64,000 nucleotides of DNA, taken from Pseudomonadota bacterium (GTDB lineage: Bacteria; Pseudomonadota; Alphaproteobacteria; Rhodobacterales; Rhodobacteraceae). The notes below the pieces were generated by a model, which did no database searches, had not been told where the DNA came from, and saw only the letters and a program-made list of their open reading frames with translations. The position numbers and the translations under genes are program-made. The stretch is taken from assembly GCA_020161615.1 (NCBI GenBank), contig JAIUPD010000001.1, positions 310,001 to 374,000 on the forward strand, given 5' to 3'. The stretch's first letter is position 1; the number at the start of each line of letters is the position of its first letter. Positions 17,992 through 29,020 of the stretch are shown piece by piece.

Positions 17992-18792
17992 ATGCATCTC
18001 GACGTGCAAGTCTTGCGCGACTTCTACTACCGCAGCCAGCTGGGCCGTGCGGCGCAGAAGGGCGTGCGCGACCGGGTGGTCGAGCGTTGGGGCGACGTGC
18101 GGGGGCTGACGCTGGCGGGCTACGGTTTCGCGGTCCCGCTGCTCAGGCCGTTCCTGGGTACGGCGCAGCGGGTGATCGGCCTGATGCCCGGGCCGCAGGG
18201 GGTGATGCACTGGCCGGCGGACGGCGCCAATCACTCGGTCCTCTGCGACGAGGCGCGCTGGCCGCTGGCCAATGACAGCGTCGACCGGCTGGTGGTGATG
18301 CACGGGCTGGAGACGTCGGACCATCCGCTCGCCCTTCTGGACGAGATGCACCGCGTCCTCTCGCCCCAGGGCCGGGCGCTGGTGGTGGTGCCCAGCCGCG
18401 GCGGGCTCTGGGCGCGGTCGGATGCCACGCCCTTCGGCTTCGGCCGGCCCTATTCGCGCGGCCAGCTGGAGCGGCTGATGGCCGAGGCGGGTTTCATCTG
18501 CGCCGCCCATACCTCGGCGCTGTTCTTCCCGCCCTCCTCGCGGCGCTTCTGGCTGCGGTCCGCGCGGGCGCTGGAGAAGGCCGGGCGCAACTGGGGACCG
18601 GACCGGCTGGGCGGTGTGCTGATGGTCGAGGCCATGCGCCGCGACACGGCCGCGCCGCGGGGCCTTCGGGTGACCGAACGAAAGCCCCTGCGGGTGCTCG
18701 AAGGTATCCCGGTCAGCGGGGCACAACCGGCCTGGCGCAGGACGCCGGACCGCAGCGGAGGGACGCCGCCGAATCCAGACCCGAATCTATAG
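17992..18792 (+). CDS. SAM-dependent methyltransferase-like protein (Methyltransf_11 type)
   Basis: 266 aa from ATG 17992, which begins the conserved-looking [25 protein letters not shown]. The Rossmann region is atypical: glycine motif [13 protein letters not shown], then an acidic/strand region, and [47 protein letters not shown], which matches motifs IV-V of class I methyltransferases. C-terminal tail (from ~225) is disordered and Arg/Pro-rich. Divergent from gloB, and such gloB-linked methyltransferases are frequent in Rhodobacterales; the acceptor is unknown. The stop codon lies inside a 16-bp perfect palindrome. Confidence 0.82.
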   Translation: MHLDVQVLRDFYYRSQLGRAAQKGVRDRVVERWGDVRGLTLAGYGFAVPLLRPFLGTAQRVIGLMPGPQGVMHWPADGANHSVLCDEARWPLANDSVDRLVVMHGLETSDHPLALLDEMHRVLSPQGRALVVVPSRGGLWARSDATPFGFGRPYSRGQLERLMAEAGFICAAHTSALFFPPSSRRFWLRSARALEKAGRNWGPDRLGGVLMVEAMRRDTAAPRGLRVTERKPLRVLEGIPVSGAQPAWRRTPDRSGGTPPNPDPNL

Positions 18793-18797
18793 ATTCG
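18782..18797. repeat. 16-bp perfect palindrome over the methyltransferase stop codon
   Basis: CGAATCTATAGATTCG reads the same on both strands; the TAG stop (18790-18792) is in its centre. There is no T-run after it, so it is not a standard terminator. It may be a protein-binding site upstream of the atp operon or chance. Confidence 0.5.
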
Positions 18798-19066
18798 CGC
18801 GCGCGATAGCGCCGCTCCGGCCCGCCTCTTTCTGCGCCGCGGCAAGGCGATCGGGCGGCAAAGCGCCACGCCTGCGACATTCTGTCCGGCACAGGCCCGG
18901 CTAAGCGCTAACAAGGGGGTTGTTCACACCTCGTTGATGGTTGCGGGGAGGGGTTTGCTCTGCTACACCCGCGCCGATTTCGGGTGCCGCGCAATCCTCA
19001 CGAGCACCCAGACCAGCCCGGGCCTTGCGCGAGGTCCAAGGGGCGCACAAACTCGAAAGGGTGGAC

Positions 19067-19627
19067 GTGTCCGAACCTGCTTCGATCTCCACAGGCATCG
19101 CCGCGCGCTATGCCACCGCCATCTTCGAACTGGCGAAAGAGGGCTCGGCCCTGACCGCGCTGGAAGCCGATCTCGACACGCTGGAAACCGCATTGAACGA
19201 CAGCGCCGACCTTCGGGCCGTGCTGAGCTCGCCGGTCTACAGCCGTGAGGATCTGGGCAAGGCGATCTCCGCCCTGTCCGACAAGCTCGGCCTCTCGGCG
19301 ACGACGAAGGGCGCGCTGGGCATGATGGCCCAGAACCGCCGCCTGTTCGCGCTGCCGCAGCTTATCGCCGAACTGCGCCGCATGATCGCCGACGAGAAGG
19401 GCGAGATCACCGCCGAGGTCACCTCGGCCACGGTGCTGACCAAGGCGCAAGCCGACCAGCTTGCCGCTACCTTGAAGGCGAATGTCGGCAAGACCGTGAA
19501 ACTGAATGTCGCCGTCGATGAGAACCTCATCGGTGGCCTGATTGTCAAAGTGGGCTCGAAGATGATCGACACCTCGATCAGGTCAAAGCTCGCGGCCCTC
19601 CAGCACAGCATGAAAGAGGTCGGATAA
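19067..19627 (+). CDS. atpH: ATP synthase F1 subunit delta
   Basis: 186 aa from GTG 19067 ([27 protein letters not shown]), preceded by GAAAGGGTGG. The longer upstream frame is not protein-like. Delta caps the F1 alpha3-beta3 head and links it to the b-stalk. Typical family parts: N-terminal six-helix domain with [11 protein letters not shown] and [15 protein letters not shown], and C-terminal [33 protein letters not shown]. First gene of atpHAGDC; its stop shares bases with the atpA start (TAATG). F0 genes are not in this window, as expected in alphaproteobacteria where they form a separate operon. Confidence 0.95.
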   Translation: MSEPASISTGIAARYATAIFELAKEGSALTALEADLDTLETALNDSADLRAVLSSPVYSREDLGKAISALSDKLGLSATTKGALGMMAQNRRLFALPQLIAELRRMIADEKGEITAEVTSATVLTKAQADQLAATLKANVGKTVKLNVAVDENLIGGLIVKVGSKMIDTSIRSKLAALQHSMKEVG

Positions 19628-21165
19628 TGGGTATCCAAGCAGCTGAGATCTCTGCGATCCTCAAGGAGCAGATCAAGAACTTCGGCCAGCAGGTCGAAGT
19701 GGCCGAAGTCGGTCGCGTCCTCTCGGTGGGTGACGGTATCGCCCGCGTCCACGGCCTCGACAACGTTCAGGCCGGCGAGATGGTGGAATTCCCCGGCGGC
19801 ATCCGCGGCATGGCGCTGAACCTCGAAAGCGACAACGTCGGCATCGTGATCTTCGGTGACGACCGTTCGATCAAGGAAGGCGATGTCGTCAAGCGCACGC
19901 AGTCCATCGTGGACGTGCCCGCCGGCGAGGGCCTGCTGGGGCGCGTCGTTGACGGCCTGGGCAACCCGATCGACGGCAAGGGCCCGATCGCCTTTTCCGA
20001 GCGCCGCATCGCCGACGTGAAAGCCCCGGGGATCATCCCGCGGAAATCGGTGCACGAGCCGATGGCCACCGGCCTCAAGTCGGTCGACGCCATGATCCCG
20101 ATCGGCCGCGGCCAGCGCGAGTTGATCATCGGCGACCGCCAGACCGGCAAGACCGCCGTCGCCCTCGACGCCATCCTGAACCAGAAGTCCTACAACGACG
20201 CCGCCGGTTCGGACGAGTCGAAGAAGCTCTATTGCGTCTATGTCGCCGTCGGCCAGAAGCGCTCGACCGTGGCCCAGCTGGTCAAGAAGCTGGAAGAGAA
20301 CGGCGCGCTGGAATACTCGATCGTCGTCGCCGCGACCGCCTCGGACCCCGCGCCGATGCAGTTCCTCGCGCCCTATGCCGCGACCGCGATGGCGGAATAT
20401 TTCCGCGACAACGGCCGCCATGCGCTGATCATCTACGATGACCTCTCGAAACAGGCCGTCGCCTATCGCCAGATGTCGCTGCTGCTGCGCCGTCCGCCGG
20501 GCCGCGAAGCCTATCCGGGCGACGTGTTCTACCTGCACTCGCGCCTGCTGGAGCGTTCGGCGAAGCTGAACGCGGAATTCGGCTCGGGCTCGCTGACCGC
20601 GCTGCCGATCATCGAAACCCAGGGCGGCGACGTGTCGGCCTTCATCCCGACCAACGTGATCTCGATCACCGACGGCCAGATCTTCCTGGAAACCGAACTG
20701 TTCTACCAGGGCATCCGCCCGGCCGTGAACACCGGTCTGTCGGTGTCGCGCGTGGGGTCGTCGGCCCAGACCAACGCCATGAAATCGGTCGCCGGTCCGG
20801 TGAAACTGGAACTCGCCCAGTACCGCGAAATGGCCGCCTTCGCGCAGTTCGGCTCGGACCTCGACGCTGCGACGCAGAAGCTGCTGAACCGTGGCGCCCG
20901 TCTGACCGAGCTGATGAAGCAGCCGCAATACGCGCCGCTGACCAACGCCGAGATCGTCTGCGTCATCTACGCCGGCACCAAGGGCTACCTCGACGCGCTG
21001 CCCGTGTCGGCCGTGAGCCGCTTCGAAAAGGGCCTGCTGGCCCATCTGCGCAACAACCGCGCCGACGTGCTGGAGTTCATCACCAAGGAAGATCCCAAGG
21101 TGAAGGGCGAGGCCGAAGCCAAGATCAAAGCCGCCATCGACGAATTCGCCAAAGATTTCGCCTGA
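19627..21165 (+). CDS. atpA: ATP synthase F1 subunit alpha
   Basis: 512 aa, full length. N-terminal beta-barrel ([27 protein letters not shown]), nucleotide-binding domain with Walker [59 protein letters not shown], and the arginine-finger region [18 protein letters not shown]. Alpha carries the non-catalytic nucleotide sites of F1 and supplies the catalytic arginine to beta. Starts one base into the atpH stop and is followed by atpG after 22 bases. Confidence 0.98.
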   Translation: MGIQAAEISAILKEQIKNFGQQVEVAEVGRVLSVGDGIARVHGLDNVQAGEMVEFPGGIRGMALNLESDNVGIVIFGDDRSIKEGDVVKRTQSIVDVPAGEGLLGRVVDGLGNPIDGKGPIAFSERRIADVKAPGIIPRKSVHEPMATGLKSVDAMIPIGRGQRELIIGDRQTGKTAVALDAILNQKSYNDAAGSDESKKLYCVYVAVGQKRSTVAQLVKKLEENGALEYSIVVAATASDPAPMQFLAPYAATAMAEYFRDNGRHALIIYDDLSKQAVAYRQMSLLLRRPPGREAYPGDVFYLHSRLLERSAKLNAEFGSGSLTALPIIETQGGDVSAFIPTNVISITDGQIFLETELFYQGIRPAVNTGLSVSRVGSSAQTNAMKSVAGPVKLELAQYREMAAFAQFGSDLDAATQKLLNRGARLTELMKQPQYAPLTNAEIVCVIYAGTKGYLDALPVSAVSRFEKGLLAHLRNNRADVLEFITKEDPKVKGEAEAKIKAAIDEFAKDFA

Positions 21166-21187
21166 GCGCGGAGGAGAGGATCGCTAG

Positions 21188-23504
<2,317 letters not shown>

Positions 23505-23527
23505 TCTGACGCAGAGGAGGGCCAAGC

Positions 23528-23947
23528 ATGGCCGATACGATGCAATTCGACCTGGTCTCGCCCGAGCGGAAACTCATGTCCGCCCAGGCGAGCGAGGTCC
23601 AGATCCCCGGCGCGGACGGTGAGCTGACGGCGATGCCCGGGCATTCGCCGCTGATCACCACGCTGCGGCCCGGGATCCTGAAGGTGACGGCGAGCGGTCA
23701 GACGACCGAATTCGCCGTGACCGGCGGCTTCGCCGAGATCACGCCCGAAGGGGTGTCGGTCCTGGCCGAACGCTCGCTGCCCAAGGGGGAGGTCACGCAG
23801 GCGATCTTCACCGACTGGGTGACCGAGGCCCACAAGGCCCACAAGGAAGCGCATCACTCCGTGGTGGACGACGCGGCGAAGCTGCTCGCCGACATGGTGG
23901 CGATGGGGACGCATATCGGGCTCGACCCGAACGTGCCGAACTTCTGA
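23528..23947 (+). CDS. atpC: ATP synthase F1 subunit epsilon
   Basis: 139 aa. N-terminal beta-sandwich with [43 protein letters not shown], the signature of bacterial epsilon, and [22 protein letters not shown]. The C-terminal helical part is short, with HKAHKEAH in place of the long inhibitory hairpin seen in E. coli; alphaproteobacteria instead often rely on a separate zeta inhibitor (not in this window). AGGAGGGCC ribosome site before ATG. Last gene of the operon, followed by a terminator. Confidence 0.95.
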   Translation: MADTMQFDLVSPERKLMSAQASEVQIPGADGELTAMPGHSPLITTLRPGILKVTASGQTTEFAVTGGFAEITPEGVSVLAERSLPKGEVTQAIFTDWVTEAHKAHKEAHHSVVDDAAKLLADMVAMGTHIGLDPNVPNF

Positions 23948-23973
23948 GGACGACACCCGTCGCAACGCTGAAC

Positions 23974-23997
23974 AGCCCCGCTCCGGCGGGGCTTTTC
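23974..23997 (+). terminator. Rho-independent terminator of the atp operon
   Basis: Stem AGCCCCGC / GCGGGGCT (8 bp, loop TCCG) followed by TTTCGTT, 27 bases after the atpC stop. Confidence 0.85.
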
Positions 23998-24135
23998 GTT
24001 GCCGGGCAGGGGGGAGGGGTTTCGCCCTCGTTGCCCGCTGTCGCGGGCGCCTCGGGCGACCAGCGGCGCGGCGTGCCGCCGCGCCGAAACAGAAAGGGGG
24101 GCCGTCTGCCCCCCTCTCGGCCTGCGGCCAATTCA

Positions 24136-24164
24136 CCCCCCGAGGATATTTGCAGAACGAAGAT
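24136..24164 (+). repeat. Dispersed intergenic repeat, copy 3
   Basis: CCCCCCGAGGATATTTG then CAGAACGAAGAT; nearly identical to the copy at 54708. Faces copy 4, so the two could pair into a long interrupted stem of about 28 bp per arm. Confidence 0.65.
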
Positions 24165-24190
24165 TTCCGGTTAGCGCCCCCTTAACCTTG

Positions 24191-24218
24191 ATCTTTGTTC
24201 TCCAAATATCCTCGGGGG
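24191..24218 (-). repeat. Dispersed intergenic repeat, copy 4 (inverted)
   Basis: On the minus strand CCCCCGAGGATATTTG then GAGAACAAAGAT; differs from copy 3 at two positions. Between the arms is TTAG-N7-TTAA (24171-24185), which looks like a CtrA half-site pair but lies between convergent genes. Confidence 0.65.
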
Positions 24219-24257
24219 TTTCCAAAGGGGGCCTGAGGGTCCCCTTTGCCGGGGGGC

Positions 24258-24277
24258 GCGGGGGGCTGGCCCCCCGC
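24258..24277 (-). terminator. GC-rich hairpin after prs
   Basis: Perfect stem GCGGGGGG / CCCCCCGC with loop CTGG, 14 bases past the prs stop. No T-run follows on the minus strand, so terminator function is uncertain; it may pause or stabilise the transcript. Confidence 0.4.
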
Positions 24278-24291
24278 ATCCTCTTGCGGAC

Positions 24292-25311
24292 TTAGCCGCG
24301 CGAGTAGAAGCCTTCGTAGATCGGCGTCAGGGTTTCCATGTTGAAGAGCGACGAGACCGAGGTGCCGTTCCAGGTGTTGAGGATCGCTTGGGCGAACATC
24401 GGGGCGGTCGGCACGATGCGGATATTGGGCGTGGCTTTCACCGCCTCGGTCGGTTCGATGGAATCGGTGATCACCAGCGTCTTCATCACCGAATTGCGGA
24501 TCCGCTCGACCGCAGGGCCCGAGAGCACGCCGTGGGTGATGTAGGAATGGACCTCGGTCGCGCCGGCATCCATCAGCACCTCGGCCGCCTTGCAGAGCGT
24601 GCCCGCGGTGTCGCAGATATCGTCGACGATGATGCAGGCCTTGCCCTTCACGTCGCCGATCACCGTCATCTCGGCCACTTCGCCCGGCTTCTCGCGCCGT
24701 TTGTCGACGATCGACAGCGGCGCGTTGATCCGCTTGGCCAGTTCTCGGGCGCGGGCTACGCCGCCCACGTCGGGCGAGACGACCATCAGGTCGCCCAGCC
24801 GGTCACGGAACGTGTGCAGCACATCCAGCGCGAAGATCGGCGCGGCATAGAGGTTGTCCACCGGGATGTCGAAGAAGCCCTGGATCTGCGTCGCATGCAG
24901 GTCCAGCGTCAGGATCCGGTCGACCCCGGCGCGGGTGATCAGGTTCGCCACCAGCTTGGCCGAGATGGGTGTCCGGGCCTTGGCGCGGCGGTCCTGGCGG
25001 GCATAGCCGAAATAGGGGATGACCGCGGTGATCCGCGCCGCCGAGGAGCGTTTCAGCGCATCGGCGATGATCAGGAGTTCCATCAGGTTGTCGTTGGCCG
25101 GGTTCGAGGTCGGCTGGATGATGTACATATCCTCGCCGCGGACATTCTCGTAGACCTCGACGAAGATCTCCTGGTCGTTGAACCGTTCGACCCGCGCGTC
25201 CACTAGGTTCACGCTCATGCCCCGGTGCAGCGACATGCGCCGGGCGATGGCCTTGGCCAGCGGCTTGTTGGCGTTGCCGGAAATCAGTTTCGGTTCGATC
25301 ATGGTGGGCAT
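24292..25311 (-). CDS. prs: Ribose-phosphate pyrophosphokinase (PRPP synthetase)
   Basis: 339 aa class I enzyme. It makes PRPP from ribose-5-phosphate and ATP for nucleotide, His and Trp synthesis. Key motifs: [77 protein letters not shown] (ATP-binding flexible loop), [38 protein letters not shown] catalytic loop, and the PRPP loop [19 protein letters not shown] 25311 and ATG 25302 are both possible starts. About 20 residues longer than E. coli Prs, as usual in this order. Confidence 0.97.
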   Translation of the reverse strand: MPTMIEPKLISGNANKPLAKAIARRMSLHRGMSVNLVDARVERFNDQEIFVEVYENVRGEDMYIIQPTSNPANDNLMELLIIADALKRSSAARITAVIPYFGYARQDRRAKARTPISAKLVANLITRAGVDRILTLDLHATQIQGFFDIPVDNLYAAPIFALDVLHTFRDRLGDLMVVSPDVGGVARARELAKRINAPLSIVDKRREKPGEVAEMTVIGDVKGKACIIVDDICDTAGTLCKAAEVLMDAGATEVHSYITHGVLSGPAVERIRNSVMKTLVITDSIEPTEAVKATPNIRIVPTAPMFAQAILNTWNGTSVSSLFNMETLTPIYEGFYSRG

Positions 25312-25428
25312 CGGGTCCTCGGCGGGGCAGGGGCTGCGGGGGGATTCGGCCGGTTGACACCGCTTATCACCCCGCTAGGGTCTTGCAAACCCGAAGCCCC
25401 GGGCCTTGCAGACGGAAGCGCCGCGCCG

Positions 25429-26028
25429 ATGCGACAGATCGATTTCTACCTCACCGCCATTTCGCCTTGGACCTATCTGGCAGGCTCTCGCCCGGCCGAG
25501 ATCGCGGCCCGTCATGGCGCCCGCCTGCGCTACAAGCCGGTCGATCCGAGTGCGCTCTTCCAGCGCACGGGCGGCGTGGCGCTGGCCGACCGGCACGAGA
25601 GCCGCAAGGCCTATCGCCTGCAGGAGCTGCGGCGTCAGTCGAAGAAGACGGGGCTGCCGCTGAACCCCCGGCCTGCCTTCTTCCCGACCAATCCCGCCCC
25701 GGCCGCCTATGCGATCATCGCCGCGCAGGAGGCGGGGGGAGGGGACCTCGACGCGCTGGTGCGGAGCCTGCTGCGCGCCTGCTGGGTCGAGGAGCGCAAC
25801 ATCGCCGAGGATGAGGTGATCACCGAGGCCCTGGCCGCCGCGGGCTTTCCCAGGAGCCTGGCGATGTCGGGCATGCTGACCGGGGCCGAGCTTTACGGCC
25901 GGTTCCTGGAGGAAGCGGTCGCGGCCGGCGTCTTCGGCTTTCCCTTCTTCGTGGTCGATGGCAGCGAATGCTTCTGGGGGCAGGACCGGCTGGACGATCT
26001 GGACGCCTATTTGGCGGGGGAGCTTTGA
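25429..26028 (+). CDS. 2-hydroxychromene-2-carboxylate isomerase-like DsbA-family protein
   Basis: 199 aa. DsbA-type thioredoxin fold with helical insert: QIDFYLTAISPWTYLAGSRPAEIAARHG (Ser-Pro-W in place of CxxC), RYKPVDPSALF, helical region, and C-terminal AGVFGFPFFVVDGSECFWGQDRLDDLDAYLAG with the cis-Pro of FP. This matches kappa-class GST/HCCA isomerases, glutathione-dependent enzymes of naphthalene-type breakdown; the broader family acts on varied aromatics, so the actual substrate is unknown. Stop overlaps the TTG start of the next gene. ATG chosen because upstream sequence is intergenic. Confidence 0.85.
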   Translation: MRQIDFYLTAISPWTYLAGSRPAEIAARHGARLRYKPVDPSALFQRTGGVALADRHESRKAYRLQELRRQSKKTGLPLNPRPAFFPTNPAPAAYAIIAAQEAGGGDLDALVRSLLRACWVEERNIAEDEVITEALAAAGFPRSLAMSGMLTGAELYGRFLEEAVAAGVFGFPFFVVDGSECFWGQDRLDDLDAYLAGEL

Positions 26029-26855
26029 CCACGCTGCATAGCCGGCGGATGGGCATCGCCGGCGGCCTGCCCGCGCTGCTGGCGCATTGCTTCCTGGGGC
26101 ACGGCGGCAGCTGGAGGCCGCTGGTCGAGGCTCTGCCGGTGCCCCTGGACGCGCTGGTGCCGGATCTGCCGGGGCACGGGCAGAGCCCCGCGCCCGAGGC
26201 GCCGGGCGACTTCCACGCGTTGACCGCCGCGGCGCTGGGGGCGCTGATCGACCGGCCCTCGCTGCTGATCGGGCACAGTTTCGGCGCGGCCTCGCTCTTG
26301 CGCCACGCGCTGCACCATCCGGCACAGGTCACCGGCCTCGTGCTGATCGAGCCGGTGTTCTTCGCCGCGGCCGAGGGGTCGGCGGCCCATGCGCCCTACC
26401 GGGCCCTGGAGGCGCCGCTGCACGAGGCGGTGACGGCCGGGGATCTGGCCGAGGCCGCGCGGCTTTTCCTGGCGCTCAACCCGGGTTCGCCCGATTTCGA
26501 CCGACTGCCGCCCACCGCGCAGGCCGGGATGGCGGCGCAGATGCGGCTGGTCACGGCAACCCGCGCGGGGCTGTTCGAGGATAGCGGCGGCCTTCTGCAG
26601 CCGGGCGTGATGGAGCGCTTCGACAAGCCGGTCCTGATCATCCTCGGTTCCGGCACCACGCCGATTTTTCGCGCCACCCTCAGCGGTTTGCAGCAGCGCC
26701 TGCCTGACGTAACGGCAGCGACGATCCAGGGCGCGGGGCATATGGTGCCGCTGAGCCATGCGCCGCAGACTGCCGCCACCATCCACGCGTGGATGATGGC
26801 CAAGGGGCTTGAGCCCGGTCTGGCCGAGGCAACGGAAAACCCCCGCGCCGGATGA
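26025..26855 (+). CDS. Alpha/beta hydrolase
   Basis: 276 aa from TTG 26025 (overlaps the upstream TGA); ATG 26049 is a shorter alternative. Alpha/beta hydrolase fold with HCFLGHGGSW (oxyanion HG), PDLPGHGQS, nucleophile elbow GHSFGAAS, an Asp after ILGSGTTPIFR region, and the catalytic His in GAGHMVPLSHAP. Co-translated with the HCCA isomerase-like gene, so both may serve one catabolic route. Two stem-loops follow directly, the first overlapping its last codons. Confidence 0.8.
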   Translation: MTTLHSRRMGIAGGLPALLAHCFLGHGGSWRPLVEALPVPLDALVPDLPGHGQSPAPEAPGDFHALTAAALGALIDRPSLLIGHSFGAASLLRHALHHPAQVTGLVLIEPVFFAAAEGSAAHAPYRALEAPLHEAVTAGDLAEAARLFLALNPGSPDFDRLPPTAQAGMAAQMRLVTATRAGLFEDSGGLLQPGVMERFDKPVLIILGSGTTPIFRATLSGLQQRLPDVTAATIQGAGHMVPLSHAPQTAATIHAWMMAKGLEPGLAEATENPRAG

Positions 26856-26867
26856 CACGGGGGTTTT
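26836..26867. terminator. Bidirectional terminator between the hydrolase and the 106-aa gene
   Basis: AAAACCCCC (26836-26844) pairs with GGGGGTTTT (26859-26867); the hydrolase stop codon is in the loop. A and T runs on the two sides allow use from both strands. A second hairpin, GCGCCCCC / GGGGGCGC, is at 26876-26893. Confidence 0.75.
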
Positions 26868-26901
26868 CCAAAACGGCGCCCCCGAGGGGGCGCGTCAATG
26901 A

Positions 26902-27222
26902 TCAGGCGGCTTCGGCCTGCTGAGCGGCCATGCGGCGCTCGCTTTCCTCGCGCGACAGCGCGACCGAGGTGCGCACACCCGCAGCCACGAATTGCATGAG
27001 ACCGTTCACGACCCGTTCATTGGGGTCGATCCCGGCGCAGGTCAGCACCTCACGGCCATCGCGCGAGCGCGCCCAGCGGGCGATCTGCTCGGGACCATTG
27101 CCGTATTTCTTGTCGTCGGCGATTGCGTCGTCCAGCGCGGCCAGGACGACCGCCGCGAACAGTTTGCGCGCACGCTGGCCCTGCTCGTGATTATAGGCCG
27201 AGGCGTCCACGGAGTCGAACAT
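26902..27222 (-). CDS. Small conserved cytosolic protein of Rhodobacterales (DUF6280-like)
   Basis: 106 aa from ATG 27222 (MFDSVDASAYNHEQGQRARK). Helical, soluble: KLFAAVVLAALDDAIADDKKYGN, ARWARSRDGREVLTCAGIDP, NERVVNGLMQFVAAGVRTSVALSREESERR. I recall highly similar proteins across Rhodobacterales annotated as DUF6280; function unknown. The strongly conserved sequence and the divergent placement from efp suggest a basic cellular role. The frame upstream of ATG 27222 runs through the promoter region and into the efp gene antisense, so it is not coding. Confidence 0.85.
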   Translation of the reverse strand: MFDSVDASAYNHEQGQRARKLFAAVVLAALDDAIADDKKYGNGPEQIARWARSRDGREVLTCAGIDPNERVVNGLMQFVAAGVRTSVALSREESERRMAAQQAEAA

Positions 27223-27304
27223 GTTACCGTCCTTATTCTTGCTCTTGCATTTTCGTGCGTCCGCCTCTTTACCGATAACAGGTCGCGATTCGCTACCGAT
27301 TTGT

Positions 27305-27332
27305 TGCATGCCCGTCATGCATTTGGTGCATG
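27305..27332. promoter_or_regulatory. Three TGCATG hexamers at 11-bp intervals in the efp divergent promoter region
   Basis: TGCATG (27305-27310), CATGCA (27316-27321, same site on the other strand) and TGCATG (27327-27332) start exactly 11 bases apart, one helical turn, about 100 bases upstream of efp and 80 bases upstream of the divergent gene. The regular phasing suggests binding of a protein on one face of the DNA. The factor is unknown. Confidence 0.4.
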
Positions 27333-27435
27333 TCTGGGCGGGGCGGTCTGCCCACGCGCGCCAGCTTGCGTGGTGGGACTGCGCAAGATATAGGCGGGGC
27401 GACGTCGATCTCAACGTTTTCCCAAGAGTTTTCCC

Positions 27436-27999
27436 ATGGCCAAGATCAATGGCAACGAAATCCGGCCCGGTAACGTGCTGGAACATGACGGCGGCCTGTG
27501 GGTCGCGGTGAAGGTCAATATCGTGAAGCCCGGCAAGGGCGGTGCCTTTGCCCAGGTCGAACTGAAGAACCTGCGCGACGGCCGCAAGCTGAACGAGCGC
27601 TTCCGCTCGGAGGACAAGGTCGATGAGGTGCGTCTGGAACGCAAGGACCAGCAATTCCTCTATGAAGCCGACGGCATGCTGACCTTCATGGACAGCGAGA
27701 GCTTCGAGCAGATCGAACTGCCCGCCGACCTGCTGGGCGACCGCCGCCCCTTCCTGCAGGACGGCATGACGGTGGCCGTGGAATATTACGGCGACGAGGC
27801 GCTGAACGTGACGCTGCCGCAGAAGGTGATCTGCAAGGTGGTCGAGACAGAGCCGGTGCTGAACGGCCAGACCGCGGCGAAAAGCTACAAGCCCGCGATC
27901 CTCGACAACGGGATCCGGCTGATGGTGCCGCCCTTCATCGGCCAGGACGAGGATATCGTCGTCCATACCGAGACCTTCGAATATTCCGAGCGCGCCTGA
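27436..27999 (+). CDS. efp: Elongation factor P
   Basis: 187 aa, three beta-barrel domains. EF-P relieves ribosome stalling at polyproline. The modifiable loop is [14 protein letters not shown], with K34 at the tip, the site of beta-lysylation in EpmA-containing bacteria. Other landmarks: [50 protein letters not shown], and the C-terminal signature [36 protein letters not shown] (partly). Ribosome site is weak. Four bases separate it from the META-domain gene. Confidence 0.97.
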   Translation: MAKINGNEIRPGNVLEHDGGLWVAVKVNIVKPGKGGAFAQVELKNLRDGRKLNERFRSEDKVDEVRLERKDQQFLYEADGMLTFMDSESFEQIELPADLLGDRRPFLQDGMTVAVEYYGDEALNVTLPQKVICKVVETEPVLNGQTAAKSYKPAILDNGIRLMVPPFIGQDEDIVVHTETFEYSERA

Positions 28000-28002
28000 G
28001 CG

Positions 28003-28398
28003 ATGCGGCGCCTTCTGCCCTTGATCGTGGCGCTTCTGGCGACCCCGGCCATGGCCCAGGCGCCGCGCCTTTCGCCCGAGGGGGAGTGGCTGGCAACGCT
28101 GGCCGGGCCGCTGGCGCTCGCCCCGGAGAACGGTGTGGTGCTGAGCTTCACCAAGGGGCGGGTCGCGGGCTCGGCCGGGTGCAACCGCTTCTTCGGGGGC
28201 TATTCGCTGATGCCCGGCCTGACCTTCGACGGCATCGGCACCACGCGCATGGCCTGCACCGGCCGCCGGGCCGAGGTCGAGGCCGCCTTCCTGGCCGCCC
28301 TGGCCCAGGTCAACGACTGGCGGCTGGGCGAGGATGGCAGTCTGGAACTGCTCCTCGACGGTGACGCCGTGCTGCGCGCTGTCCCCGCCGCGCGATGA
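28003..28398 (+). CDS. META-domain (HslJ-like) secreted protein
   Basis: 131 aa with a signal peptide (RRLLPLIVALLATPAMAQA, cleavage after AMA-Q). The mature part has the META domain pattern: GEWLATLAGPLA, SFTKGRVAGSAGCNRFFGGYS, GIGTTRMAC and a final strand LELLLDGDAVLRA. HslJ-type META proteins are linked to stress and novobiocin resistance in E. coli, but the molecular role is unknown; two Cys of GCN and MAC could form a disulfide. It follows efp by three bases and may be read through from it. Confidence 0.82.
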   Translation: MRRLLPLIVALLATPAMAQAPRLSPEGEWLATLAGPLALAPENGVVLSFTKGRVAGSAGCNRFFGGYSLMPGLTFDGIGTTRMACTGRRAEVEAAFLAALAQVNDWRLGEDGSLELLLDGDAVLRAVPAAR

Positions 28399-28405
28399 GC
28401 GCGCG

Positions 28406-29020
28406 ATGCTGGACCGCTACCTCCGCCCGCTGATCGACCCGCCGCTGAACCGGCTGGGCCGGGCACTGGCCCGGGCCGGGATCGGCGCCAATGCGGTGAC
28501 GCTGGCGGGCTTGCTGCTGGGCCTCGGCGCGGCGCTCGCCATCGCGCTGGGGGCGCCGCTGGTGGGGCTGGGGCTGATCCTGGCCTCACGGCTGGCGGAT
28601 GGGCTGGACGGCGCGGTGGCGCGGGCCACGCGGCTGTCGGACCTGGGCGGGTTCCTTGATATCGTGGCAGATTTCGTCTTCTACGCGGCGGTGCCGCTGG
28701 CCTTCGTTCTGGCCGATCCCGGGACGAATGCCGTGGCGGGCGCGGCGCTGATCGCCAGCTTCTACGTCAATGCCGCGACATTCCTGGGCTTTTCCATCCT
28801 CGCCGCCAAGCGCGGCCTGTCGACCGAAGCCCGGGGGCGGAAGTCCTGGTATCACGCGGGCGGGCTGTTGGAAGGGACCGAGACGATCGTCTTCTTCCTC
28901 GTCTTCTGCCTCTGGCCTGCGTCCTTTGCTGCCATTGCCTGGGTCTTCGCCGGGCTGACGCTGCTGACCGCGCTGGGACGGGTGGCGCAGGCGGCGTCGG
29001 AATTTGGCGTGCGGGACTAG
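28406..29020 (+). CDS. CDP-alcohol phosphatidyltransferase family membrane protein
   Basis: 204 aa from ATG 28406. The full CDP-OH-P signature is present: DGLDGAVARATRLSDLGGFLDIVADF, i.e. DGx2ARx8Gx3Dx3D, where the Asp residues hold the metals. About six membrane spans follow the family pattern. These enzymes displace CMP from CDP-diacylglycerol (or CDP-alcohol) to form phospholipid headgroups. The acceptor is not predictable, but cardiolipin or PgsA-type specific features were not evident. It is convergent with the acyltransferase and the two stop codons share CTAG. Confidence 0.88.
   Translation: MLDRYLRPLIDPPLNRLGRALARAGIGANAVTLAGLLLGLGAALAIALGAPLVGLGLILASRLADGLDGAVARATRLSDLGGFLDIVADFVFYAAVPLAFVLADPGTNAVAGAALIASFYVNAATFLGFSILAAKRGLSTEARGRKSWYHAGGLLEGTETIVFFLVFCLWPASFAAIAWVFAGLTLLTALGRVAQAASEFGVRD

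Larger units (their letters stand above)
23948..24291. other. 344-base intergenic region with an inverted pair of dispersed repeats
   Basis: Between the convergent atp operon and prs. Contains the atp terminator, two facing copies of the GAGGATATTTG repeat (24136-24164 and 24191-24218) and a GC-rich hairpin (24258-24277) that may end prs transcripts. No gene is evident. Confidence 0.65.

Noticed and set aside
19237-21045. 602-codon frame on the minus strand across atpH and atpA
   Set aside because: Lies antisense to highly conserved ATP synthase genes; translation is not protein-like.
24171-24187. TTAG-N7-TTAACC as a functional CtrA promoter site
   Set aside because: It lies between convergent transcripts with no promoter to regulate; kept only as part of the repeat-pair finding.
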